NCBI RefSeq assembly: GCF_009389715.1
Contig: NW_024067933.1
Coordinates: 1 to 64,000, forward strand
Source: Phoenix dactylifera
Lineage: Eukaryota > Streptophyta > Magnoliopsida > Arecales > Arecaceae
DNA: 64,000 bases
Direction: 5' to 3'
Shown here: piece by piece, positions 25,506 to 37,475 of the stretch
How the letters are laid out: each line of letters starts with the position of its first letter
Position numbering within the stretch: position 1 is the first letter of the stretch
Notes under the pieces: model-generated
What the model saw: the letters and a program-made list of their open reading frames with translations, nothing else
Database searches by the model: none
Told to the model about the DNA's origin: nothing
Made by a program: the position numbers and the translations under genes

Positions 25506-27257
25506 TGTTGCCCAAGGTGACAACCCAAGAGGGGGGGTGAATTGGGTTTTCTAAAAATTATATTCCCTAATTTTTACTTTGAATTGAATGCAGCAGAATG
25601 ATAAGATGTTATTTACTTAAGCTCTAGGCAATTGCAAGTAAAGTAGTGGAAAATTAAGCTAGAGCAATTATACTATGGCCTTAGGGTGCAATTGATCTAA
25701 AATTAACTTATAGTTGTATGATCAATTTTAATCTATGTGTATGGTAAGAATGGAGAGGAAGCTAAGCAAATTCTAAACAATCACTTATAACTCTATAGAA
25801 AACAAAGCTAGAGATTTTACACAATCAAGAATGAATGTAAGGCATGAAATACAAGTGATAAGACATCACAAACACAAAGATGTAAAGTGGTTCGGTGCAC
25901 CCCAGCACCTACATCCACTCCCCAAGACCTCTTGGGAATTTCACTATAATTCCTCAGATTACAGCCGGTTGTTTTACAAGCTCACAACCCAACTTGTTGT
26001 TTTGCGAGATCACAACGAACTCGGTCGGTTTTCACAGGCTCACCGACTAGAACCAACCGATTGTTTTCCCGGGTTCACAATCAAACCCAATTGGTTTTTC
26101 CAAAGGCTCACCAACCACAACCTTACAACGATTGTTTTCCGGGTTCACAATCAACCCAGTTGGTTTCCCAAAGGCTCACCAACCACAACCTTGCAACGTT
26201 GGTTTTCCCTTTGGCTCACCAACAAACCTTAACCCCTTGATTCAATCCCTTGATTGAATCAAGTTACAAGATATTAGAACAAGAGTTTAAATCAAATACA
26301 AGCTTCTCAAATAAGCAAAATATAGCAAATATAAACAAGCAAAGTAAAGAGAAGAAGCCCTCAAACAAATTTGTAGATGAAGGAACTCGGCTTCTTCTTT
26401 ACTTGACCCTCTTCTGATTTTGCACGAAGTAGAGGATCACCGAGGCAGTACACAGTTGGAGAGGAAGCTTTGGGATTCACTTGGATGTTCTTCTTCTCTC
26501 TCTTTTACTTTGAATGGCCCTTTTGTGCTTTTGGGAGATTTTCCTTGTAATCTCTTTGAAATCTCTTCCCTAAATGTTCTCTCCCACTTCCATACTTCTC
26601 CCCTAGCTCTCCTCTTGATTTTATAGCTTTAGATGGCGTGGAAACAAAAATCTAGCCATTAGAGGCAAAAATAGAGCCGTTGGAGTCAAGAAAAAACTAG
26701 CCGTTATGCCTCCCAGCGTGCTAGAGTTGACTCGGCTGAAGCAGGAGTCGACTCGGTTGAAGCAGGAGTCGACTCGGCTGAAATAAGAGTCGACTCGTGA
26801 ATAGTAGTCTGCCGGCACTGTAGCTGGGAGTCGACTCCACACTGTAGCGCTGAAGTTGGAGTCGACTCGAGCACTGTATTGCTGAAAAACAACTCTCTGT
26901 CTTTTTGCCTGTTCTCAGTCGGAGTCGACTCGTAGAGTCCCGGAGTCGACTCGAGCACTGTTCCTTGAAACTCCAGAGTGCCAGAGTCGACTCTAAACTT
27001 TCAGGAGTCGACTCGAGGATTATTCTTTTGAATCTTTTTTTAAATTTGCTCCTCCAACTTGAATTCTTTGAACTTGAAACTTGGGCCAATGAAGTGTAGG
27101 TTTCTTCCAACTTTTCTTGAGAGCTTTTGAGGCCTTCTTGTATTTTTCCAACTTGCTATGTTCCTTGCAAAACAAATTATCTTTCTTCTTGCAACACAAA
27201 CATTAGTATTTATACTTCAAGGTTTTGTGATCATCAAAATCAATCTTTGGGTCATCA
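25506..27257 (-). mobile_element. solo LTR of a Sirevirus-like Copia element
   Basis: A 1,752-bp unit starting TGTTGCCCAAGGTGACAA and ending GGGTCATCA on the plus strand, with the 5-bp duplication CCAAC at 25501-25505 and 27258-27262. Its left part matches the order of the Sirevirus LTRs at 41502 and 50232 (GGGGGGGTGAATTGG, GTGGTTCGGTGC, then CACTCCCCAAG). It also has a GAGTCGACTC cluster at 26720-27020. No interior is present, so LTR-LTR recombination is inferred. Orientation follows those relatives, which read on the minus strand. Confidence 0.85.
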
Positions 27258-27292
27258 CCAACATTGCGGGAGTCGACCCCTTAAGTGACCCC

Positions 27293-27945
27293 TGTGTGCG
27301 AGGCTGGATTAAGTGTGTTCCAAACTTATTTAATTGTGTTCCAAGTTTATTTAACTATGTGCCAGGCTAGATTAAGTGTGTTCCAAACTTATTTAACTGT
27401 GTTCCAAGCTTATTTAACTGTGTGCCAGGCTGGATTAAGTGTGTTCTAAACTTATTTAACTGTGTTCCAAGCTTATTTAACTGTGTGCCAGGCTGGATTA
27501 AGTGTGTTCCAAACTTATTTAACTGTGTTCCAAGCTAGATTAAGTGTGTTCCAAACTTATTTAATTGTGTTTCAAGCTTATTTAACTGTGTGCAGAGGCA
27601 AAATAACTATGTTCGGAGGCAAAATAACTATGTTCCAAGCTTATTTTTAACTGTGTGCCAGGCTAGATTAAGTGTGTTCCAAACTTATTTAACTGTGTTC
27701 CAGGCTTATTTAACTATGTTTCAGGCTTATTTAACTGTGTTCCAAACTTATTTAACTATGTTCCAGGCTTATTTAACTGTGTTCCAGTCTAGATTAACTG
27801 TGTTTCAGGCTGGATTAAGTGTGTTCCAAACTTATTTAACTGTGTTGCAGGCTGGATTAAGTGTGTTCCAAACTTATTTAACTGTGTTGCAGGCTAAATT
27901 AAGTGTATTCCAAACTTATTTAACTGTGTTCCAAGCTTATTTAAC
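27293..27945. repeat. tandem array of about 20-21-bp units, inverted right arm
   Basis: The same unit types as 22926-24812 but in reverse complement (TTATTTAACTGTGTTCCAAG, AGGCTGGATTAAGTGTGTTC). Even the rarer type GCAGAGGCAAAATAACT appears at 27590-27640. The arm is about a third as long as the left one. Confidence 0.88.
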
Positions 27946-28260
27946 TTTATTTTTATTTTTTCCCTTTTTTCTTTTTCTTTTTTTTTTTTCTTTTTTTTCT
28001 TTTTTTCCTTCTCTTCTTCCCTTCTTCTTCTTTCTTCTATCTTCTCCTCTCGCGAGCCGGCGGCGGCTGCAGGAGGGGGCCGCAGGAGGGGGTCGGGCCG
28101 CAGTCGGCGGCGGCCGCGGACGCGGGAGGGCACCCTTCTTCATCTTCTTCGGCACCAGCCATTTTCTTCTTCTTCTTCTTCTTCTTCTTCTTCTTCTTCT
28201 TCGGGGGGATGGCAGATCAGGAGAGGTGGGGCATTTTCGGTATTTTATTTTAAATTAAAA
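27946..28260. other. pyrimidine-rich then GC-rich right arm with (CTT)n
   Basis: Mirror of 22500-22925: a T/C-rich run (27946-28045), a GC-rich block (28046-28135), then a CTT microsatellite (28163-28202). The outer text CCGAAAATGCCCCACCTCTCC, read in reverse, resembles the left arm near 22470-22495. Confidence 0.6.
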
Positions 28261-28399
28261 GCGGCTCAGGGACCAGAAATTACAATTTGGAAAATCTCTG
28301 GACTGGATGTTTTAGATTTAATCAACAAAGACTTTTTGGTAAAGAGGAGTCTTCCTAAGGATGGGAAAGTAATTTCCCGTATTTTATTCTCTCTCTCGT

Positions 28400-28795
28400 T
28401 GGCTTCATGAATAATAAGAAATTGCCATATTATTGTGGTTTCAGATCATCTTCTATTTTCTACCTATTTTCCATGATTCTACCCATTTCCAGCATAACCC
28501 GCAGCAGTTCCATCGCCATGCTCGATCAGCACATGGTCTGCATTTCTTTGTTTATGATGGGGACGCCTTTCTGGCCAAGTATGTTTATAGAGAGGCTAAT
28601 GGGGCCGCAAATTGGGTGGCCTCTTACGTGGCCAGTCACTCAGACGACATTTTGTGGATGGAGGGGGGAGAGCTTCCTATAGCTCTTCATGATATAGTAT
28701 TTTCTGACTTATTGGGTGTCTCCGTACGCGTGTACTATGAGACGCCCGCCTAAGCATCAGCAAAAAAAAAAAAGAAAAAAGAAAAGGCCCCCTTC
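28400..28795 (+). mobile_element. 5'-truncated LINE tail
   Basis: Two plus-strand frames, split by a frameshift near 28590, give the end of an RNase H domain: YREANGAANWVASYVASHSDD, then WMEGGELPIALHDIVFSDL. This parallels the C-terminus of the LINE at 52501. A stop and an A-rich tail (28757-28785) follow. Confidence 0.72.
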
Positions 28796-29925
28796 CTCTT
28801 TTTTTCCAACAAAAGGAGGGAGAAGAAAAAAAAATTCTTATTTTCTTTATATTTATATATATATATATAATTTTTTTTTTTCTTTCTCTTCTTTTTGGAT
28901 AGACCCTGGAGGGTCCCTCCCCTGCAAGCTGGGTCAATCCGATAAAAGGGTCCTAAACCTCTACTCGTTATACACTAAACTTTGATTTGAATCCTGTTTT
29001 ATGATTACACCAATTGGATTACCAGATTGAACTAACCCACACCATTGTATACCTCATTCTAGCTAGACCCGTTGCCTTAATTTCCATGATAATATTCTTA
29101 AATTATTAGGTTCAATCTTGTGTGGAAATTTTGAGATTAGTCATGGCTGAATTTTTGATAAAAATACAAGGCATCATTGGATTTGTCATTTGATTCTATT
29201 TACAAAGTAAATAATGCTTCACATTTCTAAATTTATCGATAAATTAAAAATATTAAAATCAAATTATTTATAATTTATAAACTTGATGCCTAATATTTTA
29301 TTATTAAATATACTTTTTATAAAATATTATATAATTCTTGATCGATTGTGTTGATTTCGGTGTGGCTTTCAACCTGGAATATGGAACATATTTTTGAAAA
29401 AAAGAGCTTTGATTGGAATTAAATTTAGACCCGCAGCATGACTATGTATTGATACCTTATTAGTGAGTACATCGATATCTTACTAGTGATAGTCATACAC
29501 CAGTACATCAATACCTTTATCAATGATGATTATGCGCTCATACATCGATATTCTGCCAGGGAAGGTGATGCACTGGTAGATCGATACACAATAATCAGAT
29601 ATGCTGGTGAAAGTTTGAAAAAAAAAAAAAAAAAAAAGGAAGGAGAGAGAGAGAGAGTGATATCAGTGCAACATTACATGGGGTGGCAGGGGTTTTATAT
29701 AAGCGGCAGAGGCTAGCTTTCCTAGACCCTGTTGGAGATTGGGGAATGGGAGTCCGCCTCCTCCTTTTGCTGAGGTGGAGGTTTTCACTTCGATCATATG
29801 GGCCCCACTTCAAGCCAAGCTTAGGCCGCAACCTAAATTAAATACCAGGCTGGTCAAGTGGACCAAGCCCGATTCACAAAGGGCCGGGTGTTACAATACA
29901 CATCCAACTTGTGGAGAGAACCTGT
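28796..29925. other. non-coding sequence with possible LTR remnant
   Basis: A/T-rich patches, a short AT repeat (28850-28868), a degenerate repeat of CATCGATA-type phrases (29450-29600) and an A run (29618-29637). At 29880-29895 the text GGGCCGGGTGTTACA resembles the end of a Gypsy LTR but no matching start or partner was found. No gene is seen. Confidence 0.4.
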
Positions 29926-30348
29926 TGAGAAAATTTCGTAAGCTGACATGCTTTGTGAGAGCATACTCTTTATCAATGGTTTGATAGGACTGGTAGGAGG
30001 TGGATGCAAGAGGAACGAAGAGAAAATGGGTGCTTGTGATGGGAACGATGCGTGACGACGTCATGCAGGAGCATCAATGAAGTTTTAGAGAGATCAGAGC
30101 TTCCATTGGATTGTTAATAGCTCTCCTTCTCTATATGTTAATATATTAAGAGAGAATTATTACATACGTAGTGGTTACGATGATCACGAGGTGATCAACA
30201 TACCACTAAGGCTATATGCATGTAATATGCTTAATATACGGTACTAAATCCTCCAACAATATTACTTACTATTATTGTTGGCAAAACTTAGCTACAGTGG
30301 ATAACAATATCTACACCAATGGTAAACTTCCTTCATTATTCCAATCTC
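29926..30348. repeat. 3' flank shared by NPF copies A and B
   Basis: From GAGAAAATTT onward this flank matches the flank of copy B, with an interruption there. Pieces 29926-29965, 29983-30100 and 30100-30348 correspond to 59022-59080, 60135-60272 and 60647-60904. The matching text shows that the duplication unit included sequence beyond the stop codon. Confidence 0.8.
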
Positions 30349-31095
30349 TCAAGTTCCCATTTTGCTGAACTCCACTTCTTTGGCACCAACTTCCTCGTCC
30401 AGAACTTTCGAAGGCTTCTCAGGCTTGGCTACTTCCAATGGCTTAAAGGTATAAAACCTAGCACAGATGATATAGTACCCAAGGTTGAACACCTGCATTC
30501 CAGTCACAAGCCAGTAGTAGTAATCCAACTTCCCCCTGTTGATGTTGTCCTGGAGCCAGTCCCCCTTTTCCTTAGTATAGTCATGAACCAGAGTCACCAG
30601 CAAAGTCCCCAGGTAGTTCCCGAGGGATCCCGCAAGCCAGAACAGAGCGGCTGCCGTGCTTCTCATGCTCTCCGGGGACTGATCATAGAGAAACTCCATG
30701 TGTGCCACTGACGAGAAGGCGTCAGCGAGCCCGTGGATCGCATACTGAGGCACCAACCAGAAGACACTGATTGGAATGGTCGCGTCCGGCGTATTGAGCA
30801 GCCCGTGCTCCGCCGCGACCGCCTTCCGCTTGGTTTCGACAAGAGCTGCAGCAACATTGGCTAAATTGGAGATGGCCAAGCCAATGCCCATGCGCTGAAG
30901 GTATGTGATGCCGGAAGGCTTTCCGGTGACCCGACGAGCCACCGGGACGAAGACCCGGTCATAGAATGCTAAGCTGAGGAGCATGGCCATGACTGTGAAG
31001 ATGGAGATGGTGGCCGGGGGGATTTGAAACTTGGGGGTAAGGTGGCGGTCCATAGAACGTGCCCGTTGGATTGCAAAGGTGTAGCTGTAGGAGGC
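30349..31095 (-). pseudogene. NPF copy A exon 3, C-terminal part
   Basis: An open frame of about 245 codons to the stop at 30349, including MDRHLTPKFQIPPATISIF, TIPISVFWLVPQYAIHGLAD, DQSPESMRSTAAALFWLAGS and the LGNYLGTLLVTLV helix. It is nearly identical to copy B residues from about 335 on. It begins abruptly at the LTR boundary at 31096. Confidence 0.9.
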
Positions 31096-32018
31096 TGTTG
31101 AGAAAAAGTGCCTCGCAACTCGAAACGACTGCAGTTGAATTTCGGCTCAAGTTTGCTTAAAAAGTCTTTGCCAGATGAATGGAGTCGACCCCTAGCATCT
31201 AGGAGTTGACTCATGTGAAGCTTGAGTCGACCCCAAGGATGAGAAGATCGACTCACTACATGCCACAGTGAGAAATAGAGAGTTGCAAAGTTCTGAGGCT
31301 GCAGGAGTCGACATCACGCTTGGTTGAGTCGACTCCATATTTTCTGGAGTCGACCCCTAGACTGAGGGATCCAACTCTCTCAGTGCCACAGAGAAAGACA
31401 GAGAGGTGTTTTTCGGGTTGCCTGCAGCAGTCGACTCAAGCCCTGCAGGAGTCAACTTGAGGTCTGCTCAAGTCGACTCTAAGACTGAAATAGTCGACTC
31501 TCTCAGAAAGACAAAGCGTGCCAGTTCTCGATGCCGATCTTTTGAGTCGATCCGAGGATTTCCGAGTCGATCCGAGGATTTCCAAGTCGACTCGAACTTA
31601 TCAGGAGTCGACCCCTGAAAGTGACGAGTCGACTTCTGATCACGGAATTGATTGAAACGGATGGCAAGATGGACTTTTGACTTAGGGTTTCGTAGGAAAG
31701 TTTCCTTATACATTGGAAACATATAAATAAGAGTCTTTTGTGAACCCTATATGTGGTTTTCTTATCTCTCTTGTAAACCCTAGAAGTGTTTGATCTCTCT
31801 TGTAAACCCTACTTGTGCAATCTCCAATAGAGAAGACAGATCGTTGTAACCCTTGCTGAATATACTGAAATCTGTGAGTATGATCTTCGTGGACGTAACC
31901 CGTATTGGGGTGAACCATGTAAAATTGTTGTCTTCTTTTTCTTGATTCGTCTTTCTGCAGTTTAGATCCAGAAAAGGGAATAGTATGATCTAAAGGTGAG
32001 TGTTTTTCATCCCCAACA
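31096..32018 (+). repeat. 5' LTR of the Tork-like Copia element
   Basis: A 923-bp LTR with about eleven GTCGAC hexamers between 31175 and 31635, many within GAGTCGACTC-like palindromes. The remainder is AT-richer and ends at the primer site. Confidence 0.85.
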
Positions 32019-32050
32019 ACTGGTATTAGAGCAATGTTTCCTATGTTCCA

Positions 32051-32820
32051 ATGGCTGACGAAGGAAGTTTGAGGATAGAGAAATTCAACGGACAAAACTT
32101 TGGTGTGTGGAAGGTGCAGATGGAGGATTACTTACTCTCAAAGGATCTGGATCTGCCACTGGACGGAGAAGAAGCGAAGCTGACAGACATGCTGACGGAG
32201 AAGTGGGAGCGTCTTGATAAGAAGGCGCTCGTCGCTATCCATTTATCCTTGGCATCGGAGATCCTCGCCAATATATCCAAAGTGAAGACTGTAAAAGATT
32301 TGATGGACACACTGACCTCAATGTATGATGAGCCAACAAGAGCAAATAAGGTATTCCTGATTCGACGATTGTTTACTTTGAAGATGAGAGATAGTGGGAG
32401 TGTTCATTCACATATGAGTGAAATCAACACCCTATGTGCCCAATTGGAATCTATGAAGATCACGTTCACTGATGAGGTGAAGGCGTGGGCTCTTCTAGGT
32501 CAGATGCTTGAAAGTTGGGAAAGCTTCATCACAGCAGTTAGTAATTTTCGGGGAAGACTACAACGATGTTTGATGAAGTGGTGGCTCTTATTCTGAGTAA
32601 AGAGGCTCGAAGGAAAACCCTAGATCCATCAGCGAGTTCTCTGGAAACGCGCTGACTTTTGAAGAATGTGAAAGGACTTCAAAGAAGGGACAAAGAAATA
32701 GGGATGGACGATCCAAGTCTAGAAACAAGTCTAGACCTCTTGGAAAGTGCTGAAATTGTGGGCAGAATGGTCACTTGAGGAAAGACTGTAAAATGCCGAA
32801 AAACAACGGTGGTTCTGACA
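32051..32820 (+). pseudogene. gag of the Tork-like Copia element
   Basis: An open frame of 181 codons from 32051 begins MADEGSLRIEKFNGQNFGVW and includes the UBN2-type gag core (LASEILANISKVKTVKDLMD, TLTSMYDEPTRANKVFLIRR). A frame change follows near 32560. The CCHC zinc knuckle (about 32748-32793, NCGQNGHLRKDCK) has a TGA stop right after its first cysteine. The protein would package element RNA if intact. It is not functional here. Confidence 0.82.
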
Positions 32821-32859
32821 CTAAGGCAAGTGCTAATCTAGCCGAAACTGCAAGTGAAG

Positions 32860-35800
32860 ACGATGCCCTGATACTTTCCTGTGCTGTTCATCTGCTGTCG
32901 TGGATAGTCGACTCAGGTGCCTCGCTCCATGCTACTGGGAACAAGGCAATCATCTCAAACTATGTTGCAGATGATCACAGCAAGGTGTATCTTGGTGATG
33001 GCGATAGTTGCAACATTGTAGGAAAGGAAGATGCTCAGATAAAGACATCAAGTGGGATGACTTTAACTCTAAGAGATGTGCGACATGTACCCAAACTGGC
33101 TCGAAATTTGATTTGGGTAAGTTAGTTATCGGATTTGGGGTTTGTGACTACCTTCAATGATGATGCTTGAAGATCACTAAGGGAGCCTTGGTGATTGCTC
33201 GAGGCTCCACGTCGGAAACACTATACATGACAACTGATACTAATTCCACCGTCAGTGCTGCAAATCTGACTGTTGATGCAAGGACATGGCACATAAGACT
33301 CGGTCACATGAGTTAGAAAGGGATGAATGTGATGATGTCCAAAGAAAAACTGGAAGACCTGAAATCTGTGGATTTGGAATTCTGTGAAGACTGTATATTG
33401 TCGAAGCAGAAGAAGGTCAGTTTTTCAAAAGGAGGTAGTACTAAAAAAAATTTTAAGTTAGAACTCATACGTACTGATGTGTGGAGACCAACTCAAGTGG
33501 TTTCTCATGAAGGAGCAAGGTACTATATCACGTTCATCGATTACGCTATTTGAAAGCTATGGGTCTACTTCTTGAAGCACAAATCTGATGTATTTAAGAA
33601 GTTCAAGAGATGGAAGGCTCTAATAAAGAATAAGACAGATTAGAGATGGAAGTGTCTCAAGTCTGACAACGGAGGCGAATACTGCAGTGATGAGTTTGAG
33701 GCTTATTGTGCCTCAGCTGGAATTCGAAGATTGAAGACGGTTTTAGAAACGCCATAGCAAAATCGCGTTGCAGAACGCATGAATCGCACCATCAATGAAT
33801 GGGCACGGTGCATGAGGCTTCATGTGGGGTTGTCGAAGAGTTTTTGGGCAGAAGCGGTCAGCACAGTAGTGTATCTGATCAACAAAGGACCTTCAATTGC
33901 ATTGGAGCTTGGACTGTCGGAGGAAGCATGGAGTGGAAAAGAGGTGAAACTATCTCACTTGCATGCTTTTGGTTGCATCTCTTACGTGTTTGATACTGCA
34001 GACATAGAACCAAGCTAGATGCAAAGTCAAAGAAGTACATATTCATTGGGTACGGTGGTGATGACTTTGGATACTGGTTCTGGGATGCGACAGGTTGGAA
34101 AGTCATCAAGAGCAGAAATATTGTATTCAATGAAGAGGTTCTGTACAAGGTCCTGCAGCAACAGATAGGCCAAGACGCCAAAGCGGTAAAGTCGAAATAC
34201 GCAGAGCTGGATGATGAAACAATGTCTCGAGACGATGAAGAAGTTGTTGAGCCGATAGGAGAAGTACAACAAGAAGAAAAACCGACAGCTGATATCCCGA
34301 TTGCTTTGCGTAAGGGTAAAAGAAACATAAAAACTCCATCTAGGTATGCTGATTCCCTATAATACTTGTTGCTTATGTATGGTGGTGAGCCAAAAAGCTA
34401 CAAGGAGGCTTTGCAGATCGAAGCCAATGACAAGTGGAAGCTTTCCATGGATGATAAAATGGATTTTCTATCATCCAACAGGACGTGGGATTTGGTTTCA
34501 CTTCCGAAGGGGAAGAGAGCTTTGCACAACAAATAGGTATACAGACTAAAGATTGAACCGGATGGTTCTGAGAGGTTCAAAATGAGAGCTGATATCCCGA
34601 TTGCTTTGCGTAAGGGTAAAAGAAACATAAAAACTCCATCTAGGTATGCTGATTCCCTATAATACTTGTTGCTTATGTATGGTGGTGAGCCAAAAAGCTA
34701 CAAGGAGGCTTTGCAGATTGAAGCCAATGACAAGTGGAAGCTTTCCATGGATGATAAAATGGATTTTCTATCATCCAACAGGACGTGGGATTTGGTTTCA
34801 CTTCCAAAGGGGAAGAGAGCTTTGCACAACAAATAGGTATACAGACTAAAGATTGAACCGGATGGTTCTGAGAGGTTCAAAATGAGACTTGTTGTCAAGG
34901 GCTTTCAGCAAAAGGAGGGCATTAATTTTGATGAGATCTTCTCCCCAGTTGTGAAGATGTCTACTATCCTGATGGTGCTGAGTATAGTGGCAGCTAAAGA
35001 CTTACATCTTGAGCAGCTTGACATCAAGACTGTATTTTTACATGGCGACCTTGAAGAGAAAATCTACATAAAGCAGCCATAAGGATATGTGTGAAGGAAA
35101 AGAAAGATTGGGTGTGCCGATTTCAGAAAAGTCTGTACGGGTTAAAACAAGCACCTCGTCAGTGGTACTTGAAGTTTGATCAGTTTATGCTGAAGAATGA
35201 TTTTCAGAGGTGTAACGGTGATCATTGCTGCTACTTCAAGGGATTGAAGAGCTCATATATCATTCTACTTCTGTATATAGATGATATGTTGGTGGCAAGT
35301 GCCAACATGGAAGAAATTGTGAAACTGAAGGAACAACTGTCCCAAAAGTTTTCAATGAAGGATTTGGGTGAAGCCAAGAAAGTTCTTGGGGTGCATATCA
35401 GCAGGGATAGGAAGCTTAAAACGTTCAAGTTGTCTCAGGGAGAGTACATTGATAAGGTGCTGAAGCGGTTCTATATGGACGGGGCTAAAGCTGTGAGTAC
35501 TCCGCTGGGCGCACACTTCAAATTATCTAAGTAGGAGTGTCCTACACAAGATGATCGAGATGAGATAAAGAATGTACCCTACTCATCAGCGGTCGGAAGC
35601 TTTATGTATGCCATGGTTTGCACGAGATCGGATATTGCCCATGTAGTGAAAGTAGTGAGCAGATACATGAGCGATCTAGACCAGGAGCATTGGAGAGCTG
35701 TGAAGTGGATATTACGGTATCTGAAGGGAACCAGAGACTTACTACTATGCTATGGTGGTTCTTGATGTTTGCTTATATGGTTTTGTGGATTCTAACATGG

Positions 35801-36234
35801 TTGGAGACATTGATGGTAGAAAGAGTACTATCGGATATGTGTTCACGCTAGGAAGTGCTGCAGTTTTATGGATTTCGAAGCCGCAAAAGATTATAACGTT
35901 GTCTACGACCGAGGCCAAATATGTTGCTCTTACTGAAGCGAGCAAGGAGATGGTTTGGTTACAAGGTTTGATGAAAGAGCTTGGCAAGGAGCAAGGCGAT
36001 GCGAAGTTGTATAGCGACAGCTAGAGTGCTATATATTTGGCAAAGAATGCTGCTTTTCACTCAAGGACCAAACACATTGATATCAAATATTGCTTTATTC
36101 GGTCACTCCTCGAAGAAGATCTTTTTCGGCTAGAGAAGATACGTACAATGGACAACCCAGCAGATATGTTGACAAAGGTGGTCACTCTTGAGAAGTTACA
36201 CATATGTGCATCTTCTGTTGGTCTTCACAGCTAG
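32860..36234 (+). pseudogene. pol of the Tork-like Copia element
   Basis: Domains appear in Copia order across several broken frames. The protease comes first with an intact active site (WIVDSGASLHAT, about 32904). The integrase has a zinc region (RLGHMS then a stop, about 33298) and a core (33470-34018). The reverse transcriptase follows with LLLYIDDMLVAS at about 35265-35300. The RNase H ends the polyprotein with KSTIGYVFTLGSAAVLW, then STTEAKYVALTEA and the IDIKYCFIRSLLEE segment. Stops fall within integrase, before reverse transcriptase and near the end. A 300-bp exact-length duplication lies at 34288-34887. Confidence 0.85.
34288..34887 (+). repeat. 300-bp tandem duplication inside Copia pol
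   Basis: GCTGATATCCCGATTGCTTT begins at 34288 and 34588. The two copies differ at only a few bases (for example AGATCGAAG against AGATTGAAG), so the duplication is recent. Its length is a multiple of three. It covers the junction between the integrase tail and the start of reverse transcriptase. Confidence 0.92.
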
Positions 36235-36333
36235 AAGTGAAGACAAAGGTTCACACACATAGAGGATGATTAGAGATCATAATGTTCATGGGGTTATGGT
36301 TGCTTCAGGCTTGTTTCTCAGCAAGTGGAAGAT

Positions 36334-36790
36334 TGTTGAGAAAAGGTGCCTCGAAACTCGAAATGACTGCAGTTGAATTTCAGCTCAAGTTTGCTTGAAA
36401 AGTCTTTGCCATATGAGTGGACTCGACCCTAGCATCTAGGAGTCGACTCATGTGAAGCTTAAGTCGACCCCAGGGATGAGAAGATCGACTCGCTACATGC
36501 CACAGTGAGAAATAGAGAGTTGCAAAGTTCTGAGGCTGCAGGAGTTGACCTCACGCTTGTTCGAGTCGACTCTAGGTTTTCTGGAGTCGACACCTGGACT
36601 AAGGGAGCCGACTCCCTCAGTGCCACAGAGAAAGACAGAGAAGTGTTTTTCGAGTTGCCTACAGGAGTCGACTCAAGCCCTGCGGGAGTTGACTTGAGGT
36701 CTGCTCGAGTCGACTCCAAGATTGAAAGAGTCGACTCTCTCAGAAGGACGGAGCGTGCCAGTTCTCAGTGCCGATCTTTCGAGTCGACCC
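36334..36790 (+). repeat. truncated 3' LTR of the Tork-like Copia element
   Basis: It matches the first half of the 5' LTR, including the GTCGAC cluster, and then stops at GAGTCGACCC where NPF exon 3 resumes with GCTGCAGTCACC. The promoter-distal half is missing. Confidence 0.85.
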
Positions 36791-36950
36791 AGCTGCAGTC
36801 ACCACAAAGATGCCGACCGACCAAATAGGGATCATTCGAATGATGGATTTGAGCTCCTCCATGCGGTGGACCGTTGATAACCTCCAGAGCCTCAGTTGGC
36901 CAGACTCTTTGATGTCACCCTCCACCACTACCGCTGCTCGATCCAAAAAC
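36791..36950 (-). pseudogene. NPF copy A exon 3, N-terminal part
   Basis: It encodes LDRAAVVVEGDIKESGQLRL, WRLSTVHRMEELKSII and RMIPIWSVGIFVVTAA. The acceptor sequence GCATGAAG precedes GTTTTTGG at 36950. It matches 61640-61808 of copy B. Confidence 0.88.
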
Positions 36951-37201
36951 CTTCATGCAAGCAGTCTCCACAATCAGTTGAAAGAAATCATCTTCTCCTA
37001 ATCTTTTCTTATTTTTCAAGAGCCAAATAATTTTTAGTATATTAATCTGTCGAATTGCGGGCACATGCAATACTTTGAATGTCTTTTAATTTTCTTCCCT
37101 TGATATTCATAGCTGTAGTGTGTAGTTTATATATTTTTAATTTTGAGAAAACAAACCCAGACTGGAATTTTTTTGATAAAATTTAGTGTTCAGTGGCTTA
37201 C

Positions 37202-37475
37202 ACAAGCAGGTTGGTGTGACATAGCCTGCCGGTGGTAGAGATATCAGCATCCAGCTCCTTATCCTCGTAGAGGAGACTAGGGTCCTCAGATTTTACCACA
37301 TTCCTCTTCCTGAAGGCAGCGACCAGGACTTGGGTCAACCTGGTTAATGGGCTCCCCCCGGCTTCATCTTAATGTAGAGAGGACAACCTATCACAAAAGC
37401 TATTATAGAGAGGCACATGGCAACGGTGGGAATGCCAAAGCCCCAGCCCCAGCCCACATTCTCCTGGATGTACAC
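37202..37475 (-). pseudogene. NPF copy A exon 2, distal part
   Basis: From the target duplication it reads VYIQENVGWGWGFGIPTVAM and onward to the TNLL/V exon end at the donor GTAAGC. One base missing near 37360 shifts the frame compared with copy B. Intron 2 follows (36951-37201, 251 bp against 199 bp in B). Confidence 0.88.

Larger units (their letters stand above)
31096..36790 (+). mobile_element. Copia element (Tnt1/Tork-like) inserted in NPF exon 3
   Basis: The left LTR (31096-32018) starts TGTTGAGAAAAAG and ends CCCAACA. A primer site variant TGGTATTAGAGC follows at 32021-32032. Gag and pol pieces follow in plus orientation with several stops and frame changes. The right LTR starts at 36334 after the purine tract AGCAAGTGGAAGAT but is only about 457 bp long against 923 bp on the left, so its 3' half and target duplication are deleted. 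The junction returns directly to the NPF sequence at 36791. The Tork-like assignment comes from the gag and purine-tract style. Confidence 0.85.

Noticed and set aside
30319..30711. Plus-strand 130-codon ORF opposite the NPF exon, repeated at 60854-61267
   Set aside because: It is the antisense shadow of the conserved transporter exon.
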